Of a stretch of 64,000 nucleotides of DNA, positions 18,735-30,611 are shown one piece after another. The notes below the pieces were generated by a model. That model had not been told where the DNA came from and did no database searches. It worked only from the letters and a program-made list of their open reading frames with translations. The DNA is taken from contig OY783209.1 of NCBI GenBank assembly GCA_963678705.1, positions 17,298,001 to 17,362,000 on the forward strand. Direction: 5' to 3'. The DNA is from Panorpa germanica (lineage: Eukaryota; Arthropoda; Insecta; Mecoptera; Panorpidae). The stretch's first letter is position 1, and each line of letters starts with the position of its first letter. Both the position numbers and the translations under genes were made by a program.

Positions 18735-20206
18735 ATGGATAATTCACAGCAATTATTAGAACAAAAATTGATGGTAAGATTAGTAGAGTCATTTTTAAGT
18801 TATTTAAGTAAATTAGATGAAGACAATATATCAGAAAACGATTTCTTTAAAATTCAAACGAAATTAGAAAGATTACCTACAGTAACTAATTTCAAAATGA
18901 ATTTAATGAGTATTGCAGATGTAACTGATTTAGATATTTGGGATGATTTTGAAGAAAAATCGTCGAATGCTGTTAGCATGGCAAAACGATTTTTAGCAAA
19001 AAATAACTCTTCAAGTCTCAACGATCTAGATCAGTTATCTATTAAATCGGGAAATTCTTCTTTCGTTAATAATTCTCATTTACCAAAATTGAAATTACCA
19101 ACATTTAATGGTGATATATCTGAATGGCCGCGATTCAGAGATCTATATATCTCAATGATACACAAAAATGACTCCATTGATAATATCCACAAATTCTACT
19201 ATTTAAAATCATCGTTAACGTCTATGGCACTACATGTCATAGACTCTATTGTAATAACTGCAGATAGTTATTCAGAAGCGTGGGAACTAGTTTTTAAACG
19301 TTTTGAGAATAAACGAATAGCAACAAACCACCACATTAAGGCTTTAGTTAATCTATCAGCTGTGCCCGGTAATTCAGCAGTAAGGCTTAGGCCCCGGTAG
19401 ATAACATGAAAAGCCACATGTGTTCTCTATCCACATTAGGCGAACCTGTGGATAGATCGAATGTGTTATTTGTTTATCTTATGACACAAAATCTAGATAG
19501 TGATCTGCGTGATGATTGGGATAAAGAATGCTTTGGGTCAGATAACATTCCAACAACGGAGCAATTTTTAAATTTTATAACAAAAAGGGCTGAACTATTA
19601 GAACTAAACAATTCTCGAACTAATTCACGTTCGACAATACGTCACAAAGAGTCACGTACATTTTCGGCTGTAGAGACGCCATCATGTGCTTTTTGTACAA
19701 ATACGAACCATAAACCGTTTCAGTGTAATGTTTATTTGAATATGACTATTGATAAACGTTGGGCTGAAATTAAAAACAAGAAATTATGTTATAATTGTTT
19801 GTCATCATCTCACTGGATAAAGGAATGCAAAAAGGGAACTTGTAAAATGTGTCATAAAAAACATCATACTACTTTGCACCCGAGTGCTAATATTTCTGTA
19901 GAGCAGGTAGCAACAAAACCGGTTGTCGCTCTTTCAAATAACGGTAGATCATTCAACGCCGTGTTGTCTACCGCATTAGTTAACGTAACTGATTTGCATG
20001 GCAACCAACATACTGCTCGGGCTTTATTGGATTCGGGAAGTCAAAGCAATTTTGTAACTGCTAGGTTTTTTATGAAATTGGGATTAAGGGCAGGCACGGT
20101 CCATTATTCAATTAAGGGAATTAATAAGAGGGCGACCGCTGTACACGACGCTGTTAATCTTAAACTAAAATCAAAAATTTCAAGGTTCAATTCGAACATA
20201 AATTAA
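18735..20206 (+). pseudogene. gag: BEL/Pao gag and start of protease (single-base frameshift)
   Basis: The ATG at 18735 opens 221 codons with a coiled N-terminus and the DUF1759-type capsid signature (LPKLKLPTFNGDISEWPRFR about residue 118; FYYLKSSLTSMALHVI about 150). Near 19395 a one-base indel in a CCCC run ends the frame (RPR stop), while the adjacent frame continues at 19406 with MKSHMCSLSTLGEP. The second part has CCHC-like clusters (CAFCTNTNHKPFQC; CYNCLSSSHWIKEC; CKMCHKKHHTTLH), then the retropepsin-like active site ALLDSGSQSNF (about 20020-20055). The gag binds genomic RNA; the protease matures the polyprotein. Confidence 0.88.
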
Positions 20207-21471
20207 TTAGTTATTCCATCAATAACCGAGCCGTTGCCGAACGCTTTTATTGATGCGAACAATTTAAATATTCCTAATAATTTACATTTAGCTGTTCCCA
20301 CATTTAATATTCCAAATGACATTGACATACTGCTCGGTGCAGAATTATTTTGGGGAATACTAGGAACCCGTAAAATCAGGATAGGAAACAGCAATCTAGC
20401 ATTGCATCAGTCACAGCTTGGATGGATTGTAACAGGGCATTGTGTATCTAATACTGAACGTAACACAACTTGTTTACATACATCAACACGGTTGCTTTAA
20501 AGTCAACTTCAGACATTTTGGGAAATAGAAGAATCACCATTAGTCAGGGCACTATCATTAGAAGAAGAAGCTTACGAGAAGCACTTCCTGCACCATGTTA
20601 GTCAAGACAACACAGGTAGATTTACAGTTCGAATTCCGCTGAAGGAGACCCCAGATCGGCTAGGCGACTCAAAGGCTTACGCGTTAAATCGATTTTATGC
20701 ACTTGAGAAACGATTAGCAAAAAACTCAAGTCTAATGCAACAATATACTGAATTCATGAACAACTATGAACGTCTAGGACATATGTCCAGAGTTCATTCA
20801 GACGACAGTAATTCAAATAGCTACTTAGCCAAATAGCAAATTTACCACATCATGGTGTGCTCAAACTTTTGAGTACGACAACAGAAGTGAGAGTAGTGTT
20901 TGACGGCTCTATGACAACGACGTCTGGAGTCTCTCTCAATAATATTCAATCTGTAGGGCCCACGATACAATCAAGTCTTCTGTCAATCTTACTTAGGTTC
21001 AAGACACATAGATATGTGGCTACATCGGACATCGCAATGATGTATAGACAGGTGCTAGTCGAACTAGCACAACGAAATTTACAAAAGATACTTTGGAGAC
21101 CATCTCCTGACGTACCAGTACAATCATATACGTTGAATACTGTAACATATGGAACTACATCAGCGCCATATTTAGCTATTAGAACCTTATGCCATATAGC
21201 GCAATAAAACAAAACCGAGTTTCCGATCGCATCAGAAACTATATTGAAAGATTTTTATGTTGATGATCTGCTCACTGGAGCATCATCAGTAGATTCGTTA
21301 ATTGAACTATGCAAGGACATTGACTTGATTTTATCAAAGGGTTGTTTTAAATTAAGAAAATGGGTGTCTAATCATCCTGACTTCCTAGCTAAAACATGTT
21401 TAGAATCACCAAATACCGACAGCGCGGTCTATTTGGTTTTCGAACAAAGTAAAACCTTAGGAATACAATGA
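20207..21471 (+). pseudogene. pol: BEL/Pao protease end and reverse transcriptase (multiple frameshifts)
   Basis: Pieces in changing frames follow the BEL order. The end of protease is IDILLGAELFWGIL and HQSQLGWIVTG. The RT N-terminus is about 20510-20835 (KHFLHHVSQDNTGRFTV; ALNRFYALEKRL). The RT fingers/palm is 20857-21207 (EVRVVFDGSMTTTSGVSLN; YVATSDIAMMYRQV; NTVTYGTTSAPYLA). In another frame lies the catalytic box FYVDDLLTGA (21250-21280). Stops or shifts lie near 20206, 20500, 20835, 21207 and 21470. The polymerase is dead, although its catalytic residues are all present. Confidence 0.88.
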
Positions 21472-23799
21472 TTGCCTAATACTGATTCATTAAAACACAA
21501 TGTCCCACCATTAGAACACGTAAATAAAGTTACAAAAAGAATTTTACTGTCGTACATAGCTCAAATCTTCGATCCACTAGGTTTGCTAGGTCCAGTAGTA
21601 ATTCTTGCAAAAATTTGGTTGCATAAACTATGGCAATTACAAATAGATTGGGACACACAAGTTTCCGATAAAATTAAGAAATCTTGGTTCGATTTTAGTA
21701 ATCAAATACAAGATTTAAAAGAATTTACCATTCCAAGACATGTACTATGCATAGATCCTACATCTATAGAACTACATGGTTTCTGCGATGCTTTATTACA
21801 AGCATACGGAGCATGTGTTTATGTCAAAGGTATTAAACTGTTATGTGCGAAATCTAGAGTAGCACCCTTAAAGGCACTAACAGTTCCACGACTTGAACTA
21901 TGTGGGGCTAGTATTTTGACAGACCTAATGAAACAGGTTAAGGCATCCCTTAATCTAACTGTCACGAGAACGATATTGTGGACAGATGCAACAATTGTGT
22001 TAGCATGGATTAAAACTCCATCTAATCAGCTAAAAACATTTGTGGCAAACAGAGTTGCTCACATTCAGCGTAACACTAATGCAGATTGTTGGTCCCACAT
22101 ATTAACGAATCAAAACCCAGCTGATCTTATATCCCGCGGTGTATATGCTAGTGAATTGAGAAATGCTTCTTTATGGTGGAACGGTCCAGGTTGGTTGCAC
22201 TTAACACCGACACACTGGCCAATTCCAAACGACTTGGAAATATTAGATTTACCTGAAGTCAAACCGCCAGTAATTATCAATGCACATAGCAAAACGGTAT
22301 ATGACATATTTACCAGATATTCAAATCTAAACAGGCTCGTTCGAATCGCAGCCTATTGTTCACGTTTTATAAATAATGCTCGCGCACTGCAAGGCAACAG
22401 AAGTACAGGTGTTTTAACTTCTGTTGAATTAGAAACGGCTACTACAAAACTGATTCGGATAGCACAGGAACAAGAATTTTGTAAAGAACTGACATTATTG
22501 TACAAAGGACAATCCGTCAGTAACAGTAGTAATCTGCGTTCATTACAACCTTTTGTTGACACACTTGGTTTAATTCGAGTGGGCGGAAGACTTAAACAAT
22601 CAGACATTGCTTATGATTTCAAACACCCGATTCTTTTACCCAAGGCACACGCGATCACAAAATTGATTATGAAAGCAAAGCATTTAGAATGTTTGCACCC
22701 AGGTCCGCAGGCACTATTATTTTCTGTTAGAGAAAAATACTGGCCTATCTCAGGGCGCACACTTGCTAAACAAGTCACCAAAGAATGCATAATTTGTATG
22801 AAACACAAACCCGCTTCTCATTATGCACCATTAGGTGACTTGCCAGTTGAACGCATAACAGCCGTTTACCCGTTTAGCACAATAGGTATTGATTATGCAG
22901 GTCCAGTAATGATCAAAAATAGATATGGTAGGAGTTCTAAATTATTAAAATCATACATAGCGTTATTTGTTTGTTTTACTACTAAAGCTGTACATCTGGA
23001 ATTGGTAACAGATCTTACTACGCAAGCATTTCTGTTAGCATTTCAACGATTTATCGCACATAGACGTACGCCTGCACAAGTATTTTCTGACAATGGAACA
23101 AATTTTGTAGGCGCTAGAAATTATCTGAGAGACCTAGGTCAACTATTATCAGATACGTCATTCCAACATACTGTATGTACTTCTGTAGAATCTCGCGGAA
23201 TTTCTTGGAAATTCATACCTCCACGATCACCACATCATGGGGGTCTGTGGGAAGCTGCAGTAAAATCGGTCAAACATCACCTTCGACGTGTGATGCATAA
23301 TTCGAATTTAACTTTTGAAGATCTATATACTGTATTAACTCAAATAGAATCAATTATAAATTCAAGACCTATCACTGCCCTTTCTACTAATCCTAATGAC
23401 CTAAATCCTCCCTGTCCTGGACATTTTCTCATTGGTCGACCTCCAGTCTCCACTCTGGTAACTGCCGAGGACACACCAGTTAAAACAAGAATAACTGCCT
23501 TCAATATTATCCAACAGATGAGGACGACATTTTGGAAACGCTGGCACAAGGAATATCTGAACACACTCCAACAGCGTACCAAATGGCAGCACGGACAACC
23601 ACGAGTTCCACAGCTTGGTGATTTGGTAGTTTTAAAAGATGAAAACGCCCCCACGCACAAATGGACCACAGGCAGAGTTCTAGAATTGCACCCTGGAAAG
23701 GATGGAATCGTACGAAACGTCTCTATCAAGACTCCAGGAGGAACCCACCAAAGAGATATTCAAAAAATCTGCCACCTACAATCCCCAGATCTCGAATAA
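21472..23799 (+). pseudogene. pol: BEL/Pao RNase H-integrase region (775 open codons)
   Basis: It opens directly after a TGA at 21469-21471 that separates it from the RT. Order: RT thumb (SYIAQIFDPLGLLGPVVI), BEL-type RNase H (ELHGFCDALLQAYGA; VPRLELCGASILTDLM; ILWTDATIVLAWI; NPADLISRG), integrase zinc finger (HLECLHPGP ... ECIICMKHK), the DDE core (IDYAGP; FSDNGTNFVG; GGLWEAAVKSVKHH) and a DUF5641-like C-terminus ending DIQKICHLQSPDLE. The catalytic Asp, Asp and Glu are visible. This is the best preserved part of the element. It would need upstream frames to be expressed. Confidence 0.9.
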
Positions 23800-23860
23800 T
23801 CTTAAATAATATGAAACTTAATTAATGTAATTAATAGGAACCGTTTCATAGCGGCCAGGA

Positions 23861-24386
23861 TGTTTGCGAATTTCTTTAATTTTAAGGTTTAAATATTAAA
23901 TAATAACCAACCGCCACCTAGTTGTCTAACTTAAGCAACTAAGTCGGTAGTTATAGACGTTACCAAGGCAAATATAATACATTGCGTAATATACTGTAGC
24001 TAGACAACGGTATTTTGTGTCTACTGACACGTAAGGGATGGCTTGCATCATGGTGGCCATTACATCAGTCCTTACTTTTTCGACCGTCGAAGCAACAGGT
24101 TGCTCTCTTAATTTTAAGAGTCTAAATTAGCAACATATATATACATTGTTATTTTGTACACGTGCTTTTTCTGCTTATTTCAAATAAATTCATTTAATTA
24201 TTAAATAGTGTGTTTCTCTGTGTGAAATCTTAATAAAAATACAGTCCACTACTAAATGTAAATTATCAACATCAGATTTACATAAACGCTTGGTTTTTTC
24301 GTGTTTTAATCGACAAGAAACAATCAAGACAACGCTTAACATTGTGATTTGAGTTACATCGAGAATCGCGACATTTTGCGCCAACA
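23861..24386 (+). repeat. BEL/Pao 3' LTR
   Basis: 526 bp, same ends as the 5' LTR. It is preceded by cgtttcatagcggccagga, which takes the place of a polypurine tract. Confidence 0.9.
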
Positions 24387-24391
24387 CTAAG
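24387..24391. repeat. Right TSD (CTAAG) of the BEL/Pao element
   Basis: CTAAG immediately after the 3' LTR matches 17706-17710. Confidence 0.92.
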
Positions 24392-24900
24392 TAAACTGCC
24401 ATTTTTTTCTTTTGAACTTGATTTAATTTTTTTGAGAAGTATGCCACTCCCTTATCTTTCCATTTGGTTGTGTTTTTTTCTTAACACTGCCCCAATACCT
24501 TTAAAAAATGCATCTGCTTTGTGAATGTTTATTTTCAAATTCTGATCATATAGTCTTAAGACTGGTTGTGAGCACAATAAGTGTTTTATGTCTTCAAAAG
24601 ATTTATGACAATCTGCAGACCATATAAGTTTCTGATATTTCCTAAATAAATTATACTATTTTAGTTATACTAAATAAATTCCTAAGTATAATATACTCAT
24701 AATAGAAATTAACTTTTCCTAGAAATTGTCTAACATCTTTCAGAGTTTTGGGTATTGGAAAATCCTTTAATAAAACTAAATTATCTCTTACTGGATGTAT
24801 TTATATTACTTATTTATGACTGAGATATTTTAGTGAATCTGAAGCAAATGTACATTTAGTGAATTTTAGTCTAGAACCATCCCTGTTTATAGCTTCTAAC
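24387..24900 (-). pseudogene. Ty3-type reverse transcriptase/RNase H remnant, right of the BEL insertion
   Basis: The minus strand reads, with frameshifts, RDGSRLKFTKCTFASDSLKYL (RT palm/thumb), FPIPKTLKDVRQFLGKVNF (thumb), then RNase H start with GIGAVL- and VAYFSKKLNQVQKKK-like pieces ending at the BEL junction. It joins the fragment at 17100-17710. It is old and heavily mutated. Confidence 0.65.
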
Positions 24901-25759
24901 AATTGTTATTTTGCTCAGACAAATCTCAGAAAATATTACGACAGCTCCAAATATCCACTGTGTTGAAAGGTATTAGTTACAACGTTACTGGTTTACTACA
25001 CACACTACAATGATAGTAGATATAACTAATATATACAGTTACCTCATCTGAGCAGAATGCAATTGTAACATTTCTGGTCAGTGGGACCAACTAAAGAAAC
25101 ATACATATATTTTAAACATAACAGTTAAATACGAGGAATCTTTTTTGTTTCAGATTAATTTTGAAATAATAAGAACAGCAGATATGGCTAGGAGCCGACC
25201 GTTGAACTATTTATTTATTCCGCTACATTATTTATAGGTAAGATATTGTCATTATTTTGATATAATATTTGTAATTTGGTGTGGTAGTTCACTAATTTAA
25301 CCAATTTTTTATAAAATTTAATAATTATTAAATATGATGTAAGTAATACGTTAAGTTATTACATTAAGTGATACGTTAAGTTATACGTAAGTTATAAGTG
25401 TAATTAACTTAGTTACAAAATTTCAAATGTTTTAAAGTAAAATATTATTAAATGAAGTGCGCAAATATGTACTGCAAATACACCGTTTTACCGTATAAGT
25501 ATAAATCGAGAACGGTTCTCCAGATATTTTTAAAAGCTGATGTATTATAGAGCATAACATAAGAAAGTTCTGTCTGTAATTAAGATTATTTGACCAGTTA
25601 GTAAAACAGATATAAAGTTATTCTTTTTTTAAAACTGCATACGACAGTAATTGCTATTTTAACTTGGCAACGTTATTTGTTGATATTCTCTGTGCATGCT
25701 TGCAAACGAAGTACACTAAAATTTTGTTTGGTTGCTTTTCTTTTTAAGCTTCCTAGTAA
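24901..25759. other. Unassigned AT-rich DNA
   Basis: No gene. A short series of related tacgttaagttat-like words occurs at about 25343-25400. Confidence 0.4.
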
Positions 25760-25928
25760 AACAAGAAGCAGCATTCTCAGATTTAGAAATAAAAGCAGTG
25801 GTTCCACGGGGAAATCTTTTGGGTCCGTTACTGTACCTGTTATATACTGCAGATATTCCATCGCGCGGTAATTGTACAATAGCAACTTTTGCTGATGATA
25901 CTGCAATACTAGCAGGTAGCAGGTAGTA
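25760..25928 (+). pseudogene. Jockey-like LINE reverse transcriptase fragment
   Basis: The sequence LLGPLLYLLYTADIPSRG followed by TIATFADDTAILAGSR is the RT palm of Jockey-like LINEs, including the catalytic FADD. Only about 55 codons remain. The usual PQGS is degraded to PRGN. Confidence 0.8.
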
Positions 25929-26060
25929 TTAATTGTTGTGGATATAGAAAAGAACCCCACACTTGATAACATTAGTTGTGGATTACCCCACATCGGACAT
26001 AATTTGTTGTAGATGTCGCGAGGAAACTCACATCTGACACCATTTGTTGTGGATGCGTGA
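25929..26060 (+). repeat. Short interspersed modules GTTGTGGAT / ACCCCACA
   Basis: GTTGTGGAT or a one-base variant starts at 25935, 25975, 26006 and 26046. The intervals hold ACCCCACA-like words and GACA(C)CATT. The layout resembles the leader modules of the Ty3 copies here, with different words, so it may be the LTR/PBS edge of another retrotransposon. Confidence 0.55.
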
Positions 26061-27379
26061 GAATACCTTCAGCCTATTACGTCCTTTTGGGTCGCTAGCT
26101 TCTGAATGTAGATTACCCTGTAGACGATATCCAGATAAGAATTTGGTCCTTTATTTTATTATAATAGTTTCTTGTCCGATTAGTGATGTTGAAATTGAGA
26201 CCTCTTCGAGCGGTAAAAGTGTACCTTTCTTCCAACATACCTCGTTGAAGAATTAATATCTTTTTATTTTATTAGTTAAACACTTTTATTTAAAAATAAG
26301 TAATTAATTATTTATTCTTAAACGTAATTTATTATTTAAATTTCTAGATACGTGGTTACATTAGTATATCACTTAATTAAATAGGATGTTAAATATTAAA
26401 CTTAATATAACAATACTTGTAAAATGTTTAATTAACAGATCATGTGTATTTAGTTTTATACAACATGGAGACCTTCTTGTATATCGTGTTAACGGTCTAA
26501 CGACAAGCAAGGAACTCTGGCGCTCGTTTTGCGTTCACATTCCATGTGCACGAGTAGTGTTGCCCATGACTAAAAAGAACAACGAATGTGGATCACAAAA
26601 CCAGTGCCAAAGTTTTAAAGCGCTAATTTTAAATAATAATTTGTTAGGCTTTCAATATTAAAATTAGAACTAACATAATACACAAGAATTATATAACATT
26701 TATATTAGATATTAGATTAGATAAGGACGATATTGTATGTACTTACAACAAAATAAAGAAGAATCTACAAAAAGTTTCAAGCAGCTGTTGGAAAATTAAA
26801 TTAAATTTTTTTTATTTTGTAATAATATCCCGAGTCAAAATGTTGACCCCATTGATGACTTAAAAGAACCAATTTCTGGGTTTATTTACATATAATTTTT
26901 GCTCCTTCTTTGGGCCTACATGTGGCAGTTATTGGACATATTGCGATGCTTAGGCTCAAATGAGAATAATACTAAAAACCTATTTATCACTAGTCACGCT
27001 CTCAATTTTTATAGTTATATTAGTTTACGCGGTGTTGCCGTGTCGACGAGACGAAGTTTACTTTACTGTTTTCAGGACGTAAAGAGAGGCAAAGATCCAT
27101 TTTAGGATCAAAATAGGTCCAAAATTTCGACTCGAGATGCCACGTTACAATCTGTGACAATAAATATAAACAATAAGATGAGAAATAGTCCTCCAGTGAC
27201 GGTTATATCTAAGAATGACAATTAAAAACGTTGTAATAGCTTTATTACACTATCTATTTTTAGTCTTCAAGTGTAGTTCACAGCTAGATAGTTTGGATTA
27301 TTAAATTAAATGAATTGAAATCAGTTCATATAAACTTTACAAGTAGTAAGATCGCGATCATCCAAATATATATCAACAA
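26061..27379. other. Unassigned AT-rich DNA
   Basis: Open frames of 60-90 codons occur but show no motif, and none is supported by a start context or similarity I recognise. Confidence 0.4.
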
Positions 27380-27590
27380 TAATGTAGTTTTCTCAAACAC
27401 AGCGAAGTAGCTGGGCTTCATACTAGATGCTAAACTGCACTGGAAAGATTATATAAAGAAGAAAAAAGAACAACTTTAATCTAAAATACAAAGAATTGTG
27501 CTGGCTGATTTGGAAGGATTCCACTCTGTCAGTACAAAATATGTTTCTAATATACAAACAGATCCTTAAACCAATGTTGATTTTTTTTTA
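27380..27590 (+). pseudogene. Jockey-like LINE RT C-terminal fragment
   Basis: It reads LGFILDAKLHWKDYIKKKKE, then SKIQRIVLADLEGF- and IQTDP-like pieces. This corresponds to the LGV-LD-KLTWK thumb segment and following region of Jockey-like RTs. Frames shift and stops are present. Confidence 0.65.
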
Positions 27591-27689
27591 TATAACTATA
27601 ATACTACAACTAAGTATAGATATACTTATCCAGTGACTTACATTTTTATAATTACACGGTGTGGTAGATGTTGCTCCAATGAACAATTC

Positions 27690-28620
27690 GACATGACCAG
27701 ATTATTAGGTCAGACGAAGCCCTGCGTAGTCTTCGAACATCATTACTATCAAACAACATTTGCATCACGGTGATGTTTTCATGGTTACGAAGTCTCAATT
27801 CGTGCTTTGCTGCTATAGTTTTGATTTCTTCTCCGACTGTATTGATCTTCAGGTCTCTATGTATGTCGTCATTGCGGATATACCACGGTGCATTAACTAT
27901 TCCTCGCAGAACTTTATTCTGGAACGTTTGTATTTATTTAATGTTCGACTTCTTAGTGCAACCCCAGAGTTGCACTTCATACGTCCACACTGGTTGTAGT
28001 ACTTGTTTATATATAAGCAGCTTGTTTTAAATGGTTAGTTTAGAGCGTCGTCCAATTAACAAATACATATTTCTGTATTTTATGTTTACTTCTATCTTTG
28101 TTTTTTTGGCATGTGTTTTTCACCTTAACTTAATATCTGGCGTCATTCCTAGATATTTTACTTCATTTGCATGATGGATAGTGTTTGCGTTTATGAGTTT
28201 GGGCAGATTTTTAGTATTTTTTTGGTATGTGAAATTTACGTGTGTTGACTTAGAACCATTTAGTTTAATTCGCCACACTTTTGTCGAAGAGCTGACCTTG
28301 TCCACTGCTCTTGTGTAGAGCAAGTACAGTGTTGGGCCAAGCACACTACCTTGCGATACTCTTGCACAGATGTTCTTTCAGCCAGATAGGATATTAGAAT
28401 TGCGCAGATTTGTTTCGGAAGATCTCGTTGCAATTTAAATTGCAGTCCCTACTTGCAATCCATACTTTATCAAACGTTTGAGACACGTCAAAGAAGACGC
28501 TTTTTCATACAAACATATTTTCTTTCTTTCTAAGGTATCTTTGATTATATCAACTATTTTGTGAACCTAGTCAATAGTTGAGTGATTGTGTCTACAGCCA
28601 AATTAGAGGTTGGACTGAAA
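27690..28620 (-). pseudogene. Jockey-like LINE reverse transcriptase (3' half)
   Basis: The minus strand reads FGCRHNHSTI (about 28600), LGPTLYLLYTRAVDK (28345), VWRIKLNGSKSTHVNF, NEVKYLGMTPDIKLR and, in a shifted frame, the YKQVLQPVWTYEVQLWG-like segment near 27970. The catalytic FADD segment between LYT and VWRI is deleted. It lies opposite to the plus-strand fragment just upstream, so the two C-termini converge. Confidence 0.75.
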
Positions 28621-29167
28621 AGAAGTAAACCCTTTAAGTTAGTTTAATTAAATTAAATATTATAAAATGTAATCGTGCAAAACGTAATACATATTTATGT
28701 CAAATATTTGATGTAGTACAATAAGGAATGCTGAAGAGCAAAACGTTGCAATTTGTCCCAAAAAGCAACGAAATTTAGATTTTCCCATTGATTTGAAAAT
28801 TACAAAAGAGCGCCAGCAAAACTTGTAATTCGTTCGATATCTCTGGAATGCAATTGTGAGTAGATGAAATTGATTCCGTTGTTTTCGCAATTTTTATAGA
28901 TACGTATAGTAACTTATAGTATGCTAGCAACTAAAATATGCGAAGCTACTAAAATTGCCTTTGTTATGACATTGCTGTATTGCCTTTGTTATTGCATTTG
29001 TATCGACAAAGTCTATTATACAAAAATATAAAATATTAATAAAATATAAAAAGATTATATATATAAACCGATAATATTATTTTAAACTTAACCCCTTTTA
29101 CACAGAAAACCACAGAATATTAGAATCCAAAATGATTACAACTTATCTAATGTACCAAATTATTAAC
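28621..29167. other. Unassigned AT-rich DNA
   Basis: I see no gene or clear repeat. Confidence 0.4.
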
Positions 29168-29170
29168 TTA
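29168..29170. repeat. Left TSD (TTA) of the PIF/Harbinger element
   Basis: TTA precedes GGCCTGTCTCAG. The same TTA follows the other terminus at 34526-34528. A 3-bp TTA/TAA duplication is the PIF/Harbinger standard. Confidence 0.8.
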
Positions 29171-29553
29171 GGCCTGTCTCAGTATGGCACCGTATTTAAG
29201 CCAATTTCTCCCGGACGTATGCGGGGTACTACGTTTTACCTATCCGAACCCTGTAAATGTAATGAGACCTCTCTGGACCTCTCAGACTGCAAGCTACAAA
29301 GCAGTCCGAATACGGGCGGCACTACCTCGCACATTAGAACCGTATAAAGGCGAATTTTATCCAAGCGTTACCACTACTACAACGATATCCTATCTGAACA
29401 TTTGTAAATGCAAACAACCGTCTCAGACTGGAGGGGATACCTAAGATCGCTTGTAGTTTCGCTGCAATACGGTTCAAATGAGATCTATCGGCGACATCGC
29501 TTGTGACGAGTATATTCAGTATGCTTCAGTTTATGTTTGTATTTCAGTGAATC

Positions 29554-29638
29554 ATGGACACCGAAAAATAAATTCTTTTAATTCAAGAAAGAGAGAGTTT
29601 GTGGAACCAGAAAAATTCAAACTATCATTCGATATATA
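29554..29638 (+). pseudogene. MADF-domain protein, N-terminal remnant
   Basis: The ATG at 29554 reads MDTEK, then TAA, then in the same frame ILLIQERESLWNQKNSNYHS. This is the first helix and Trp-containing turn of a MADF domain (LI-ERP-LWN---NYH). It is cut by the retrotransposon insertion at 29639. The TAA at codon 6 already kills it. Confidence 0.65.
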
Positions 29639-30590
29639 TGTGGGTTATTTTTTTTAAGGAGTAATATTAAGTTAGATTATATTTAGTTTTAAGTAATAGT
29701 AAGAAACTGTAAACTAGGGTAGAGATCTTTGCTAAGAACGGAGGTATATTTAAATGTGTAAATAAACCAGTAAAAGACACTAAAACCGTTCAATGGTAAA
29801 TGCTTAGCCGTTCACTTTTGATGTCGAGCGTACGTCTCAGAGAACGTGGCATATACAACTGTTCGCTAACTATGAACGTGATGAGACATGTTTTGGGCGA
29901 GGCACAATATAAAGATTGTTATATGGTGTACAGAGTTTTTATAAAAGCAAATGGCGATAGAAATATGTAATGATTATGTATGGTCGTTATTGTGTGTTTT
30001 ATAATTAAGTTAACTTTATTACGGTGTAATAATTGTTATTTTGATCAGTGTTTTTGTTAGAGTTAGGCAGCAAGTGTAATGTTTAGTACTAAGGTGTATT
30101 TTCATTGAAATCATTGTGCTGATAACTATAGACAATTGCAACTGCGTATTATGTATTGAGACGTAAAATATTGTGAAGAGACATTTTAATCTAAGTACTG
30201 TATTTAATCTAGTGTATTTTGTTGTGAATATAATTAAGATTGATTAACTTTATTTAGATATAATTTTATGACTTTGATAAGTGATTAAACTATTAATAGC
30301 CAAATTATGTGTTTACTCGTTTTAAAGGAACTATATTGTTGTATTGTACATTAACCTAGGCTGATGTTAATTGTAACTTATAATTGTGGGAAAGTACCTA
30401 CAAATTAGGATCTCAACAGATGGTTAGAGATATAACCTACAAATTGTGAGCTATCAACAAGAATTGAATAGTTCTAGGCTGCATAATAGAATCGCAACAC
30501 GTGGTTGTAAATTCTAACCTGCAAAGCGGAGTCTGTACCGGGTTGGTAATAGATTCAAAAACTACTAATGTAGACGATAAAAAGTCTACA
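29639..30590 (+). repeat. 5' LTR of copy B
   Basis: It starts TGTGGGTTATTTTTTTTAAGG and ends AAAGTCTACA; 952 bp. Its last 200 bp contain three degenerate copies of the module that includes the PBS context (starts at 30398, 30437 and 30519). Confidence 0.92.
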
Positions 30591-30593
30591 AAT

Positions 30594-30611
30594 TGGGGGC
30601 TCAACCGGGAT
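30594..30611 (+). promoter_or_regulatory. Primer-binding site of copy B
   Basis: tgggggctcaaccgggat begins three bases after the LTR. It differs by a couple of bases from the well-known proline-tRNA primer site form. A near copy (tggggtctctcaaccggga) follows at 30645. Confidence 0.7.

Larger units (their letters stand above)
17711..24386 (+). mobile_element. BEL/Pao LTR retrotransposon, complete but frame-broken
   Basis: The element is 6,676 bp, with 526-bp LTRs of equal length that differ at about 17 positions by eye (around 3%), and a perfect 5-bp TSD. Gene order is gag (DUF1759-like), zinc knuckles, aspartyl protease (DUF1758-like), RT, RNase H, integrase and a C-terminal domain, as in BEL/Pao. 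At least five frame disruptions between 19399 and 21471 make it non-autonomous, while the RNase H-integrase part stays open for 775 codons. It inserted into a minus-strand Ty3 pol remnant. Confidence 0.93.

Noticed and set aside
22110-23729. Several minus-strand frames of 65-129 codons
   Set aside because: All are antisense to the well-supported BEL RNase H-integrase frame.
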